Positions 56,179-64,000 of a stretch of DNA of 64,000 bases are shown here, one piece after another. The notes beneath the pieces were generated by a model, which was not told the DNA's origin, searched no databases, and saw only the letters and a program-made list of their open reading frames with translations. Source of the DNA: Acidimicrobiales bacterium (lineage in GTDB: Bacteria; Actinomycetota; Acidimicrobiia; Acidimicrobiales; MedAcidi-G1); contig JASLKK010000002.1 of the NCBI GenBank assembly GCA_030747595.1, forward strand, positions 121,018 to 185,017. The letters are read 5' to 3'. The first letter of the stretch is position 1. Every line of letters begins with the position of its first letter. The position numbers were made by a program, and so were the translations under genes.

Positions 56179-57693
56179 ATGAGGGCGATGATGGGCGACG
56201 ACGCTGGAGTGCGGTCACGGGTTTCCGTGGCTGGGGTATCGGTCTCCGTCGACCATTACGTCGGAGGGCGTCGCCTGTCGTCGCCCACCACCTTCGAGAA
56301 TCGCTCCCCGTTGGACTGGTCGACGGTGCTGGCCGAGGTGTCGGCCGGTGACGCCGCCACAGCGGATGCTGCCCTGGCCGCGGCCACCGAGGCCTTCGAG
56401 GGCTGGGCTGCCCTGGGTACCGCCGGGCGGGCACCCCACCTCCGCCGTCTGGCCGACCTGATCGACGAGCGGGTGGCCGATATCGCGGCGGTTGAGTGCG
56501 TCGACATGGGGATGCGCCACGAGAGCCTCCGCAACCGGGTCATCGGCCGGGGGGCTAGAAACTTCCGGGCCTACGCCGAACTGGCCGAACAGCACGAGGA
56601 ACGGGTCTGGTCGTCCAACGGCACCGCCAACCGTGTGCAGCGACTCCCTGCTGGTCCAGCGGTGGTCATCACGCCGTGGAACGCCCCGTTCATGCTGGCC
56701 ACCTGGAAGCTGGCTCCCGCGCTGGCTGCCGGCAACCCGGTGGTCCTCAAGCCTGCCGAGTGGTCGCCCCTGTCGGCCAGCTTGCTGGCCGACCTAGCCG
56801 ACGAGGCCGGACTGCCGTCCGGCGTACTCAACGTCGTGCAGGGCATCGGGTCCCAGATCGGTCCACCACTGACATCGGACCGGCGGGTGCGGCGCCTGTC
56901 GTTCACCGGTTCGCCGGCCACCGCCCGGGCGATCGGGACGGCTGCCGCGGCCAACATCGTGCCGTTCACCGCGGAACTGGGCGGAAAGGGCGCCCTGGTG
57001 GTGTTTGCCGACAGCGACCTGGATGCAGCGGCCCGCACGGCAGCCGGCCAGTACGACGACTCGGGCCAGGTCTGCCTGGCCGGGACCCGCCTACTCGTCG
57101 AGGCTTCGGCGGCCGACGACTTTCTGGCCCGGTTCCACGCCTACGCCGACGAGCACCTCCTCGGCGACGCCCATGACGATGCCACCACGATCACTCCGAT
57201 GATCCACCCCACCCACGTGACCCGCGTCGAGGGGTTCATCGAGCGGGCGCTGGCGGCCGGCGACAAGGTGCTCCGGGGTGGGCACCGTCATGTCCCCGAC
57301 GGTTGGACCGGGCGGCCCGAGGACGCCCTGTGGGTTGAGCCCACCCTTATCGCGCCGGCGTCCAATGACAGCGAGATCGTCCAACACGAGGTGTTCGGGC
57401 CCGTCCTGACCTTCCAGACGTTCGTCGACGAGGATGAGGCGATCCGGCTTGCCAACTCAACGGCCTACGGGCTGTCGGCCACTTTGTTCACCGGATCGGC
57501 CGAGCGGGCCGAGCGGGTGGGTGGCGCTCTTCGGGCGGGCACCACCTGGGTCAATTGCTTTCTGGTTCGCGACCTGACGGCGCCGTTCGGTGGCTTGGGC
57601 ATCAGCGGACTGGGGCGCGAGGGTGGTGATCACGCCCTGGAGTTCCACGCCGACCTCAAGACCCTCCAGATACGTGAGGACACCACCACATGA
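56179..57693 (+). CDS. Aldehyde dehydrogenase (hydroxymuconate-semialdehyde-type group)
   Basis: A 504-residue aldehyde dehydrogenase. TPWNAPFMLATWKLAPALAAGNPVVLKPAEWSPL, FTGSPATARAIG, ELGGKGALVVF (catalytic Glu) and GQVCLAGTRLL (catalytic Cys) are in the expected order, and EVFGPVLTFQTF closes it. HpcC-type enzymes that oxidise 5-carboxymethyl-2-hydroxymuconate semialdehyde belong here. Several ATGs (56179, 56188, 56191) are possible; GGGATGAGGG favours the later ones. It overlaps the acyl-CoA dehydrogenase gene by ATGA and heads the plus-strand ring-degradation run with it and the NicX-like gene. Confidence 0.87.
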   Translation: MRAMMGDDAGVRSRVSVAGVSVSVDHYVGGRRLSSPTTFENRSPLDWSTVLAEVSAGDAATADAALAAATEAFEGWAALGTAGRAPHLRRLADLIDERVADIAAVECVDMGMRHESLRNRVIGRGARNFRAYAELAEQHEERVWSSNGTANRVQRLPAGPAVVITPWNAPFMLATWKLAPALAAGNPVVLKPAEWSPLSASLLADLADEAGLPSGVLNVVQGIGSQIGPPLTSDRRVRRLSFTGSPATARAIGTAAAANIVPFTAELGGKGALVVFADSDLDAAARTAAGQYDDSGQVCLAGTRLLVEASAADDFLARFHAYADEHLLGDAHDDATTITPMIHPTHVTRVEGFIERALAAGDKVLRGGHRHVPDGWTGRPEDALWVEPTLIAPASNDSEIVQHEVFGPVLTFQTFVDEDEAIRLANSTAYGLSATLFTGSAERAERVGGALRAGTTWVNCFLVRDLTAPFGGLGISGLGREGGDHALEFHADLKTLQIREDTTT

Positions 57694-58859
57694 GCGACCT
57701 GATAACCCCCCGCCGGCGAGAGCTGGTGGGCCAGATGGCAGCGCTGGGGCCGACCATCGCGGCCCGGGCCGATCAGGTCGACCGGGATGCGGCCTTTCCC
57801 TACGAGAACTACGCCGATCTCCGCGAGGCGGGCTTCCTTGCCCTGTGCATCCCTGAGGAACACGGCGGACTGGGTGCGGACTTCTCGACCTACGCCCTGG
57901 TATCCGAGGAATTGGCCAGGCACTGCGGTTCGACCGCGCTGACCTTCAACATGCACACAGCCACCATGTTGCTGATCGGCCAGATAGCCGACGACCTCTC
58001 GATGGGTGACGAGGAGCGAGTGGAGCACGACCGGCGCCGCACCGCCGTGTGGCGTGGCGTGGTCGAGGACGGCACGATCCACGCTCAGCCGTTCAGCGAG
58101 GGGCGGGCACCCGGGGAGACCGCGGGCTTCGCCACGCAGGCCGTTCCCGTCGACGGGGGCTTCCGGGTGTCGGGTCGCAAGATCTTCGCCTCGTTGTCCG
58201 AAGCCGCCGACAGTCACAACGTGACTTGCATGGTCGAAGGCGACGATCGGGTCCGGTTCCTCGGGGTACCGGCTGACGCGGAGGGCATCACCATCCAAGG
58301 CGACTGGGATCCGCTGGGCATGCGGGGCACCGTTTCCAAGAACTTGCTGTTCGACAACGTGTTCGTACGTGCCGACCAGGAGTTACTGCCGCCTGGTTGC
58401 TTCGACCAGGTGGCCACCCGCTGGCCGTACTTCTACATGACGCTGTCGTTTTCCTACCTGGGGATCCAGCGGGCGGTGCTGGACTACACGGCAGCCGCCC
58501 TGCGAGGCGACGGTGGGTCGACGGAACGCCGGGACCACCCGCAGAAGCAGAACGGGTGGGCGGAGATGCGCTTGGCGTGGGAACGGTCCCAGGCCCTGAC
58601 CTACCGGGTGCTTGGCGAGGTAGGGGTGGATCCGACCGAGGACCAACTCCATCGGGCCTGGTCGGCCACGGTGACGGCCATGGAGACGGCGCCTGAGGTG
58701 GCGTCCACCGCGGTCCGGGTGTGTGGCGGCCGCTCGCTTCTGCGACCCAGCGCTCTAGAGCGGATGTATCGCGACGCCCGCTGCGGTGCCACGATGCTTC
58801 CGTGGAGCGTCGAGGTGACGCGCGATCGACTGGGCCGGGCTGGCCTCTACGACGACTGA
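57690..58859 (+). CDS. Acyl-CoA dehydrogenase family protein
   Basis: A 389-residue protein. LCIPEEHGGLGADFSTYALVSEELARHCGSTALTFNMHTAT is the N-terminal helical domain, GGFRVSGRKIFASLSEAADSHNVTCMV the beta domain and VCGGRSLLRPSALERMYRDARCGATMLPWSVEVTRDRLG the C-terminal part. The order and length fit acyl-CoA dehydrogenases, although the C-terminal block deviates from the usual flavin motif, so a flavin oxygenase role is possible. ATG at 57690 overlaps the aldehyde dehydrogenase stop. Next downstream, with a 29-nt gap, is the NicX-like dioxygenase gene. Confidence 0.85.
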   Translation: MSDLITPRRRELVGQMAALGPTIAARADQVDRDAAFPYENYADLREAGFLALCIPEEHGGLGADFSTYALVSEELARHCGSTALTFNMHTATMLLIGQIADDLSMGDEERVEHDRRRTAVWRGVVEDGTIHAQPFSEGRAPGETAGFATQAVPVDGGFRVSGRKIFASLSEAADSHNVTCMVEGDDRVRFLGVPADAEGITIQGDWDPLGMRGTVSKNLLFDNVFVRADQELLPPGCFDQVATRWPYFYMTLSFSYLGIQRAVLDYTAAALRGDGGSTERRDHPQKQNGWAEMRLAWERSQALTYRVLGEVGVDPTEDQLHRAWSATVTAMETAPEVASTAVRVCGGRSLLRPSALERMYRDARCGATMLPWSVEVTRDRLGRAGLYDD

Positions 58860-58888
58860 ACCGATCAGGAAGGGATGGGGGGACTGAC

Positions 58889-59926
58889 ATGAGTGTGCCG
58901 TGGCATCGGATTGAGGCGTTCTCCGACCACTTCGCCCGTTGTGCAGTGCACGCCGGCGAGACGGCCGTGGTGCTGGCCGAGGACGACAGCCGTCCTGAAC
59001 TGGTCAAGGCGGCCGTGGTCGCCCTGCAACGCCTCGGTGCCGCGGTGTCGACCGTGGTGCTGCCCACGCTCCCCAACCGGGGCCCCGTCCCTATCCGCTC
59101 CACCGGAGCGTCGGTGGCTCTCGCCCACAACCCGGCGGTGCTGGCAGGACTGGCAGCTGCCGACTTCATTGCCGACTGCACTGTGGAGGGCCTGCTGCAC
59201 GCTGAGGAACGCCCGGCCATCCTTTCCGACGGCGCCCGGATTCTGATGTTGTCCAACGAGCACCCGGAGGTGTTCGACCGCGTTGGCCACGATGAATCTT
59301 TGAGCGACCGGGTGGCCCATGGACGCCAACTGCTGGCCGGGGCGTCGACCATGCAGGTCACCTCCGTGGCCGGAACCGACCTCACGGTCCACCTGGCTGG
59401 AGCGGTGGTCGCTGGGTCGGACGGCACGGTCACCGAGCCGGGCGGTATCGCCCACTGGCCAGGCGGGCTGGTGCTCTGCTTTCCGGCCGCCGGCTCTACC
59501 TCGGGAACCATTGTCATGGCCCCGGGTGACGCCAACCTGACCTTCAAGGAATACGTGCGATCACCGATCACCTGCACGCTGGTGGACGATCACGTCGTGT
59601 CCGTTGACGGCGACGGGTTGGACGCCGAACTCTTCTCGTCGTACCTGGCTGCATGGGACGAACCGGAGGCCTACGCGGTCAGCCACGTGGGCTGGGGCAT
59701 GAACCACGCCTGCCGGTGGGATGTCCTGCCGCTGTACGACAAGGCCGACCTGAACGGCACGGAGCTACGGGCCTTCGCCGGGAACTTCCTGTGGTCGACC
59801 GGGGCCAACGAGGTGGCCGACCGATTCTGCCGGGGCCACTTCGACCTGCCGATGCGAAACTGTACGGTGGCCCTCGACGGTGTGTCCGTAGTGGTCGACG
59901 GAACCCTGGTTCCAGATCTGACCTGA
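58889..59926 (+). CDS. NicX-like 2,5-dihydroxypyridine 5,6-dioxygenase (M29 aminopeptidase-related)
   Basis: A 345-residue protein of the NicX group, related to M29 metallopeptidases. The candidate iron ligands are H266 (SHVGWGMNHACRWD), H317 and D319 (CRGHFDLPMRNC), at the positions NicX is reported to use (H265, H318, D320, from memory). TEPGGIAHWPGG in mid-protein and PGDANLTFKEYVRSPI are also typical. NicX opens the ring of 2,5-dihydroxypyridine in nicotinate catabolism. ATG at 58889 has GGGGGGA about eight nt upstream. None of the other nic genes (nicC, nicD, nicE, nicF) are in the window, so a different hydroxylated ring may be the substrate. Confidence 0.75.
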   Translation: MSVPWHRIEAFSDHFARCAVHAGETAVVLAEDDSRPELVKAAVVALQRLGAAVSTVVLPTLPNRGPVPIRSTGASVALAHNPAVLAGLAAADFIADCTVEGLLHAEERPAILSDGARILMLSNEHPEVFDRVGHDESLSDRVAHGRQLLAGASTMQVTSVAGTDLTVHLAGAVVAGSDGTVTEPGGIAHWPGGLVLCFPAAGSTSGTIVMAPGDANLTFKEYVRSPITCTLVDDHVVSVDGDGLDAELFSSYLAAWDEPEAYAVSHVGWGMNHACRWDVLPLYDKADLNGTELRAFAGNFLWSTGANEVADRFCRGHFDLPMRNCTVALDGVSVVVDGTLVPDLT

Positions 59927-59934
59927 ATGACTGG

Positions 59935-59949
59935 CCAGGCCAGGCCAGG
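59935..59949. repeat. Three CCAGG tandem units in a convergent gap
   Basis: Three adjoining CCAGG units (59935-59949) run into CCTGGG, forming a short palindromic CCAGGCCTGG. The block lies nine nt after the NicX-like stop in the 81-nt gap to the convergent P450 gene and could form a terminator hairpin. Confidence 0.4.
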
Positions 59950-60007
59950 CCTGGGCTGACGGCCGGGACCGGGTAGGTACGCGGCTCGGAGGACTGCCTC
60001 TTTGAGC

Positions 60008-61291
60008 TCAGGCGGTCTGGATGGTGAGGTGCTTGGTGCCGCTGATGAGGTTGGAACGCAGGCGGTCCGAGGCGTGCACGATCTCGATGTCGGTGGTGCG
60101 GGCGAGCAGTTCCTGCAGGGTGATGCGGATCTCCATGCGGGCCAACCACGCTCCCAGACAGAGATGCGGCCCGTTGCGCCCGAAGGCAACGTGGTCGTTG
60201 GGGTCCCGTCGGATGTCGAACCGGTAGGGGTCGTCGAACTTCCGCTCGTCGTAGTCAGCCGACGCCCACCACAGCACGACCTTGTCGCCCTTTCGGATGG
60301 TGCGGCCGTGGAGCCGCTGGTCACTGGTAGCGGTGCGCCGGAAGTGGGTGGTGACCGTGGTCCACCGCAGGATCTCCTCGACTGCCGTTCCCATCAGTGT
60401 CTGCTCATTTCGTAGAGCCTGCATTTGCTTGGGATGGTCTACGAGCGCCCGTAGACCTTCGGTCAACGAGTACCGGGTGGTGTCGTTGCCAGCGGCGACC
60501 AGCAGAGCGAAGAAGTTGTTGAACTCCAGATCACTAAGTGGTTCGCCGTCGGTGGTCGTCGCCAATAGTCGGGAGATCACATCGTCGTGGGGGCAGCCCC
60601 GCCGTTCAGCAGCTGCCTTTTGCGCGTAGCGGAAGACCTCCAGGCCGGCTGGGCTGCGGAAAGGGATAAGTCGGAATTCGTCGGTGTCGACCTGATCGAC
60701 AACGTGGTCGGTGTACTCGGGATCGGAGTTGGACAGGAGCTGATCGCCCCATTCCACGAGTTGCTCGGCATGGTCGTCGGGGATCCCCAGAAGCCGACCC
60801 AGCATCCGCATCGGAAGCAAGCGGGCCACCTCGGCCACGAAGTCGAACTCGCCGAGGGTGAGTGCTTCATCGAGAATCTCGACTGTGAGCTCCCGGATCG
60901 GCTCCTCGTAGGACTCGACTGTCATACGTGTGAAGCCCCGGTTGACGAGCCGGCGCAACCTGGTGTGGTCGGGTGGGTCTAGCTCCATGAGGGTGCGCCG
61001 AGCCTCGGTCTCCTCAGCATCCATTTCTTCGAGACGGATGCCCTGGTAGGAGGTGAAGTCGCCCCACCGTCGGTTCAGGTCGACCACGTCGTCGTAACGA
61101 GTCACGGCCCAGAAGCCGGAGCCGTCAGCCTCGTCGACCCATGCCACCGGATCCTCATCGCGCATTCGCTGGAAGGTGGAGTACGGCGTGCCGGCCACCC
61201 AGGTGTCATGTGACGACAGGTCAACGTGGCCGTCGTCGGAGTCCGGTGTCCAGGGGTGACGGGCCACCTTCGTCTCCATGTTGCCGGTCAC
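60008..61291 (-). CDS. Cytochrome P450
   Basis: A 427-residue P450. The oxygen-activating I-helix is LLVAAGNDTTRYSLTEG, the ExxR region is preserved, and the heme-thiolate loop is FGRNGPHLCLGAWLAR with the proximal Cys at residue 378. LELDPPDHTRLRRLVNRGFT is the C-helix substrate/redox block. I chose GTG at 61291, with AAAGGGA five nt upstream and one base shared with the previous stop; ATG at 61279 is the alternative. It is translationally coupled to an acetoacetate-decarboxylase-like gene. A ferredoxin and its reductase are not in the window. The substrate cannot be predicted. Confidence 0.88.
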   Translation of the reverse strand: MTGNMETKVARHPWTPDSDDGHVDLSSHDTWVAGTPYSTFQRMRDEDPVAWVDEADGSGFWAVTRYDDVVDLNRRWGDFTSYQGIRLEEMDAEETEARRTLMELDPPDHTRLRRLVNRGFTRMTVESYEEPIRELTVEILDEALTLGEFDFVAEVARLLPMRMLGRLLGIPDDHAEQLVEWGDQLLSNSDPEYTDHVVDQVDTDEFRLIPFRSPAGLEVFRYAQKAAAERRGCPHDDVISRLLATTTDGEPLSDLEFNNFFALLVAAGNDTTRYSLTEGLRALVDHPKQMQALRNEQTLMGTAVEEILRWTTVTTHFRRTATSDQRLHGRTIRKGDKVVLWWASADYDERKFDDPYRFDIRRDPNDHVAFGRNGPHLCLGAWLARMEIRITLQELLARTTDIEIVHASDRLRSNLISGTKHLTIQTA

Positions 61292-62100
61292 TATTCCCTT
61301 TCTGGGCGGAGATCGGCAAGAGTGGTGCCTCCGTTCCACGAAGCGCTCACGCTGCGCCAGTATCCGGCGATCATTTCCTTGGGAGCGAGGCGGTTGAGTT
61401 CCTCGACTGGAGATTCGAATACCCGGAGATCGACGTCGCCGGTGAATGCCGGACTGACTTCAGCGTCGTAGCCCTGCATGGTGACCAGTTCGTGCAGCGA
61501 ATCGGTGCCGTCAGCCTCGATGGCCGGGAAATATCGGTGGTGGATCATTGGCAAAGCGTTCACGAAGCCGGCGTGGTCGCTGGGGCCAGTGATTGTGAAT
61601 TCGGCTTCGATAAGTCGGCGCCCGTAGGCCGAGCAGGTGGCGCCGAAGTGGCCGCCAGGTTCAAGTCGAGGTCCGGCCTTGCCTACCGTGACTGGTCGGG
61701 TGACCCAGATGTCGCCCAACTTCTTGGGGTAGCCCTGCACGTGGCCACGCAACATTGCGTAGTCCTTGTCGACCCAGATATAGACGCAGCGACTGTACGT
61801 CTGGCCCTCGTAGGTGCAGCGGACGACGACGAAGCACTCCTTGTACTGGAGTCGGTCGGGATCAACGACTTCATTGAAGTCGTCGGAGCAGGACTGCCAG
61901 TCGGCCCAGATGATGGCCACCGCGCCCGGGTCGTCGTCAACCGGTGTCAACGGCTCGGGAAGTAGTTCAGCCACGGCCGCTGGGTCGGTGCGGTACTCGA
62001 TGGTGAGCATGTCGCCCGAGTAGTGCCACGGAGGCGAGGGGACCAGTGAGGAGAGGCCGGTGGCCGAGCGGGGGAACGTAAAGCCTTGGAGGTTTGCCAT
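61291..62100 (-). CDS. Acetoacetate decarboxylase-like protein
   Basis: A 269-residue protein of the ADC family. The catalytic Schiff-base lysine pair lies in HVQGYPKKLGDIWV, followed by IHHRYFPAIEADG, matching ADC. Many family members decarboxylate or isomerise other oxo-acids. It starts in a highly hydrophobic SPPWHYSGDMLTIEY. It is coupled to the P450 gene by a one-base overlap (TAGTG), implying a P450 product is then decarboxylated or lactonised. The gap to the divergent FAH-type gene is 70 nt. Confidence 0.85.
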   Translation of the reverse strand: MANLQGFTFPRSATGLSSLVPSPPWHYSGDMLTIEYRTDPAAVAELLPEPLTPVDDDPGAVAIIWADWQSCSDDFNEVVDPDRLQYKECFVVVRCTYEGQTYSRCVYIWVDKDYAMLRGHVQGYPKKLGDIWVTRPVTVGKAGPRLEPGGHFGATCSAYGRRLIEAEFTITGPSDHAGFVNALPMIHHRYFPAIEADGTDSLHELVTMQGYDAEVSPAFTGDVDLRVFESPVEELNRLAPKEMIAGYWRSVSASWNGGTTLADLRPERE

Positions 62101-62170
62101 GATGATGAGCGTATCATTTGGTCCCTAACGACTTCCATGCAAAGATGCTGCTCCCGCCAATAGCGCGGGA

Positions 62171-63058
62171 TTGACCGATTGGGAGCTGCGGGTGGCCACG
62201 GACGGAAGCGGATCGCGAGAGACCCGGCGAATCATGCTGGACGGGTCGGTGGTCCCAGTGACAGTGGATGGCAAAGAGTTGGTGACCAGCGACGGTCGCC
62301 GAATCTCGGAGGCTGACGCCATGCACCTGCCTCCTAGCGAGCCATCCAAGATCCTCTGCGTTCACCTCAATCACGTCAGCCGGGTCGAGGAGTTCCAGGT
62401 TTCATTGCCGGCGGCGCCCACTTACTTCCAAAAGCCGACGTCCTCGTTGAACGCACATCGTGGCGAGGTGGTGCGACCCGAGCGATGCCGTTGGCTCAAC
62501 TACGAGGGTGAGATCGTCATCGTCATGGGTCGACTGTGTCGCAACGTCAGCCCCGACGAGGCGGGCGACTTCATCGCTGGGTACAGCATCGGCAACGACT
62601 ACGGCCTGCATGACTTCCGTGACACCGATGCTGGCTCGATGTTGCGGGTCAAGGGCTCGGACACCATGTGCCCGGTCGGTCCGGGCCTGGTCGAGGGCTG
62701 GGACTTCCGGGGCAAGGGCATCCGCACCCTGGTCAATGGCGAGGTGGCCCAGGACGGCAACACCGACGAGATGACGTGGGACATGCACTACTTGGTGGCC
62801 GACCTGGCCCGCACAATCACCCTGCTCCCAGGGGACATGATCTTCTCGGGCACGCCGGCCAACTCCCGGCCCGTGCAGCCCGGCGACGTGGTCACCGTGG
62901 AGGTTGAGGGCATCGGGGCGCTTACCAACACCATCGTGACCGGTCCAGTGCCCATCCGTGACGACTGTGGTGCCCAGCCCACCGAGTCCGAAGAGGTCCT
63001 ATCGACCGCCCTCGGTGGCGACTGGGAGTTCCGTGGTATCCGCTCTCCAGAGCGCTGA
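62171..63058 (+). CDS. Fumarylacetoacetate hydrolase family protein
   Basis: A 295-residue protein of the FAH superfamily. LNHVSRVEEF and TYFQKPTSSLNAHRGEV are the substrate region, NYEGEIVIVMGRLCRNV supplies a metal Glu pair, and GYSIGNDYGLHDFR carries Asp; the C-terminal MIFSGTPANSRPVQPGD is typical. Relatives hydrolyse fumarylpyruvate, 2-hydroxyhepta-diene-dioate or decarboxylate oxaloacetate. The start is uncertain: TTG at 62171 is the maximal frame; GTG at 62192 has GGGAG nearby. It is the final aromatic/ring-degradation-type gene of the cluster and may complete the NicX-like or muconate semialdehyde route. Confidence 0.82.
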   Translation: MTDWELRVATDGSGSRETRRIMLDGSVVPVTVDGKELVTSDGRRISEADAMHLPPSEPSKILCVHLNHVSRVEEFQVSLPAAPTYFQKPTSSLNAHRGEVVRPERCRWLNYEGEIVIVMGRLCRNVSPDEAGDFIAGYSIGNDYGLHDFRDTDAGSMLRVKGSDTMCPVGPGLVEGWDFRGKGIRTLVNGEVAQDGNTDEMTWDMHYLVADLARTITLLPGDMIFSGTPANSRPVQPGDVVTVEVEGIGALTNTIVTGPVPIRDDCGAQPTESEEVLSTALGGDWEFRGIRSPER

Positions 63059-63184
63059 AGTGGTGGCAACGACTGGCTAGTGCACATTTAGATTTTGTAT
63101 GTAAATATGGCGCCGTCGTTGCAAACCCGCTCGACGCGACAGGTCAGGAGCATCAGTAGGCCGCTCGGTTGACCGTCGTTTACT

Positions 63185-63223
63185 CCCGAATGATTTACCC
63201 GAATGATTTACCCGAATGATTTA
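63185..63223. repeat. Three perfect 13-nt tandem repeats
   Basis: CCCGAATGATTTA occurs three times without a gap (63185-63197, 63198-63210, 63211-63223) in the 229-nt AT-rich gap between the FAH-type gene and the binding-lipoprotein gene. They sit 65 nt before the ATG at 63288. They could be iteron-like binding sites for a regulator of the importer, or a slipped-strand expansion. Confidence 0.85.
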
Positions 63224-63287
63224 GATGCAAGGATTCTGAAGTACTAACTGGTCTCTAATTGAGTTCCATCCGGAGGGGTGACCCGAT

Positions 63288-64000
63288 ATGAAAACGAAAT
63301 TCACGATGGCTTTGCTAACAGTCTTGGCAGTCACAGCTGCGTCCTGCGGGAGCAGTAGTGACGAGGCGTCGGAGCCACAGACAACAGCTGCCCCGGCAAC
63401 AACAACTGCCCCGGCAACAACAGCTGCCCCTGCGACTACCGCTGCATCAGGAGACGGCTCAGCAGCGGCGATGTCGGGTCTAGATGTGGACGCGGTCTTG
63501 GCGGCGGACCTTTCGGATTGCGCCGATGCACCGTCGGGTGACCCGATCCGCGTGGGAATGGCGATGGACTTCTCCGACGTTGTGGGGTTCGTGGATATCC
63601 CGGGCTCGAAGGTCGTGCCGTATGTGGCGGAGCTGATCAACTGCGCAGGCGGCATCAACGGAAGCCCAGTGGAGGTCCGCGTGGCTGAGGTTGGTGACGA
63701 CGCTGCGTTGGCTACCCAGGAGCTGCTGGACTGGGGCGCCCATTTCCTTATTGGCCCACCGTTCGCGGACTTCGCGTTGCCGATTTTGCAGACGACCGGT
63801 GGTCAGGTGCCGTTGTTCGTAGCGGCGTCGACGGAGCCGACGTTGGCTGATGCGTCGATCAACTCGTACCTAGTGACGTTTGACGACTACGGGATGTCAG
63901 AGGCGGCAGCGCGTTGGGCGCTGGACCAGGGCATCACGCGGGCCATCGTGTTCACCGAGGGTGAGGGGATCCCCTATACGGGCGTGAACCCGGATGCGTT
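63288..64000 (+). CDS. Branched-chain amino-acid-type ABC substrate-binding lipoprotein, 5' part
   Basis: The frame opens with ATG at 63288 after GGAGGGG at about 63272-63278 and is still open at the end of the window. The signal peptide TKFTMALLTVLAVTAASC ends in a lipobox Cys at residue 20; a linker of alternating Thr, Ala and Pro (roughly residues 30-52) precedes the mature domain. DPIRVGMAMDFSDVVGFVDIPG, LINCAGGINGSPVEVRVAE and FLIGPPFADFALPILQ resemble Peripla_BP_6 (LivJ-like) proteins. The DNA of the linker is a degenerate tandem repeat. It is the first gene of what may be a Liv-type importer continuing beyond the window. Ligand unknown. Confidence 0.85.
   Translation, partial: MKTKFTMALLTVLAVTAASCGSSSDEASEPQTTAAPATTTAPATTAAPATTAASGDGSAAAMSGLDVDAVLAADLSDCADAPSGDPIRVGMAMDFSDVVGFVDIPGSKVVPYVAELINCAGGINGSPVEVRVAEVGDDAALATQELLDWGAHFLIGPPFADFALPILQTTGGQVPLFVAASTEPTLADASINSYLVTFDDYGMSEAAARWALDQGITRAIVFTEGEGIPYTGVNPDA

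Noticed and set aside
58288..59577. Minus-strand open frame of 429 codons over the acyl-CoA dehydrogenase and NicX-like genes
   Set aside because: Composition (Ser/Arg/Pro-rich) is typical of a shadow frame, and both plus-strand proteins are supported by motifs.
63185..63223. CRISPR array
   Set aside because: Units are only 13 nt and directly contiguous without spacers, and no cas gene is present.

Overview
The window is about 64 kb of densely packed, high-GC (roughly two-thirds G+C) bacterial chromosome with short intergenic gaps, many 1-8 nt overlaps between genes, frequent GTG starts, and a gene stock typical of free-living high-GC Actinomycetota: an F420-type luciferase-like oxidoreductase, a mycoredoxin-like glutaredoxin, a fused PutA, many acyl-CoA dehydrogenases and short-chain dehydrogenases, and a trimethylamine-methyltransferase (MttB) homologue. 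A marine Acidimicrobiia-like organism fits best, but that is an inference from gene content; there is no rRNA or marker gene here to prove it. No tRNA, rRNA, transposase, integrase, phage gene or CRISPR array was seen.

Layout. 0-10 kb: tail of a thiamine-diphosphate enzyme, then a TetR regulator and a spermidine/putrescine-type ABC importer (ATPase on the plus strand; binding protein and two permeases on the minus strand), divergent from a Rieske oxygenase and a cupin. Two near-identical palindromes tie the TetR gene, transporter and oxygenase into one regulon. An amidohydrolase, a PsuG-like glycosidase and a small unknown gene follow. 10-16 kb: bifunctional proline dehydrogenase (PutA), a C45-type acyltransferase/peptidase and a GNAT. 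16-24 kb: a six-gene minus-strand operon mttB-like, DHDPS-like lyase, aldehyde dehydrogenase, FAD amine oxidase, two SDRs; divergent CaiB-like CoA transferase. 24-33 kb: alkylsulfatase, acyl-CoA dehydrogenase, then a plus-strand run of an HD-domain oxygenase and a Fe/2-oxoglutarate oxygenase (TmpB/TmpA or PhnZ/PhnY* type phosphonate oxidation), a VapBC-type toxin-antitoxin pair, an epoxide-hydrolase-like gene and a permease with fused regulatory domains. 33-39 kb: acyl-CoA/flavin oxidoreductase genes under a second TetR, plus a mycoredoxin. 39-54 kb: polyamine/guanidino catabolism: two DAO-family oxidases, a second PotABCD importer, two class-III aminotransferases, an AsnC/Lrp regulator, an MFS carrier, agmatinase, amidase and hydrolase. 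54-64 kb: two aldehyde dehydrogenases, acyl-CoA dehydrogenase, a NicX-like ring-cleavage dioxygenase, a P450, an acetoacetate-decarboxylase-like protein, a fumarylacetoacetase-like hydrolase, and the start of a branched-chain-amino-acid-type binding lipoprotein cut by the window edge.

How it works together. The common theme is scavenging of small nitrogenous solutes: polyamines, guanidino compounds, proline and probably quaternary ammonium compounds (betaines and a trimethylammonium phosphonate). Two importers feed oxidases, transaminases and aldehyde dehydrogenases. The most interesting parts are the TmpAB/PhnYZ-like phosphonate pair (phosphate plus a glycine or betaine product), the non-pyrrolysine MttB operon that also contains the three enzyme classes of a hydroxyproline-type pathway, and the TetR-Rieske-transporter regulon with a carnitine-oxygenase-like Glu metal-site motif. 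All substrate assignments are inferences from family and context.
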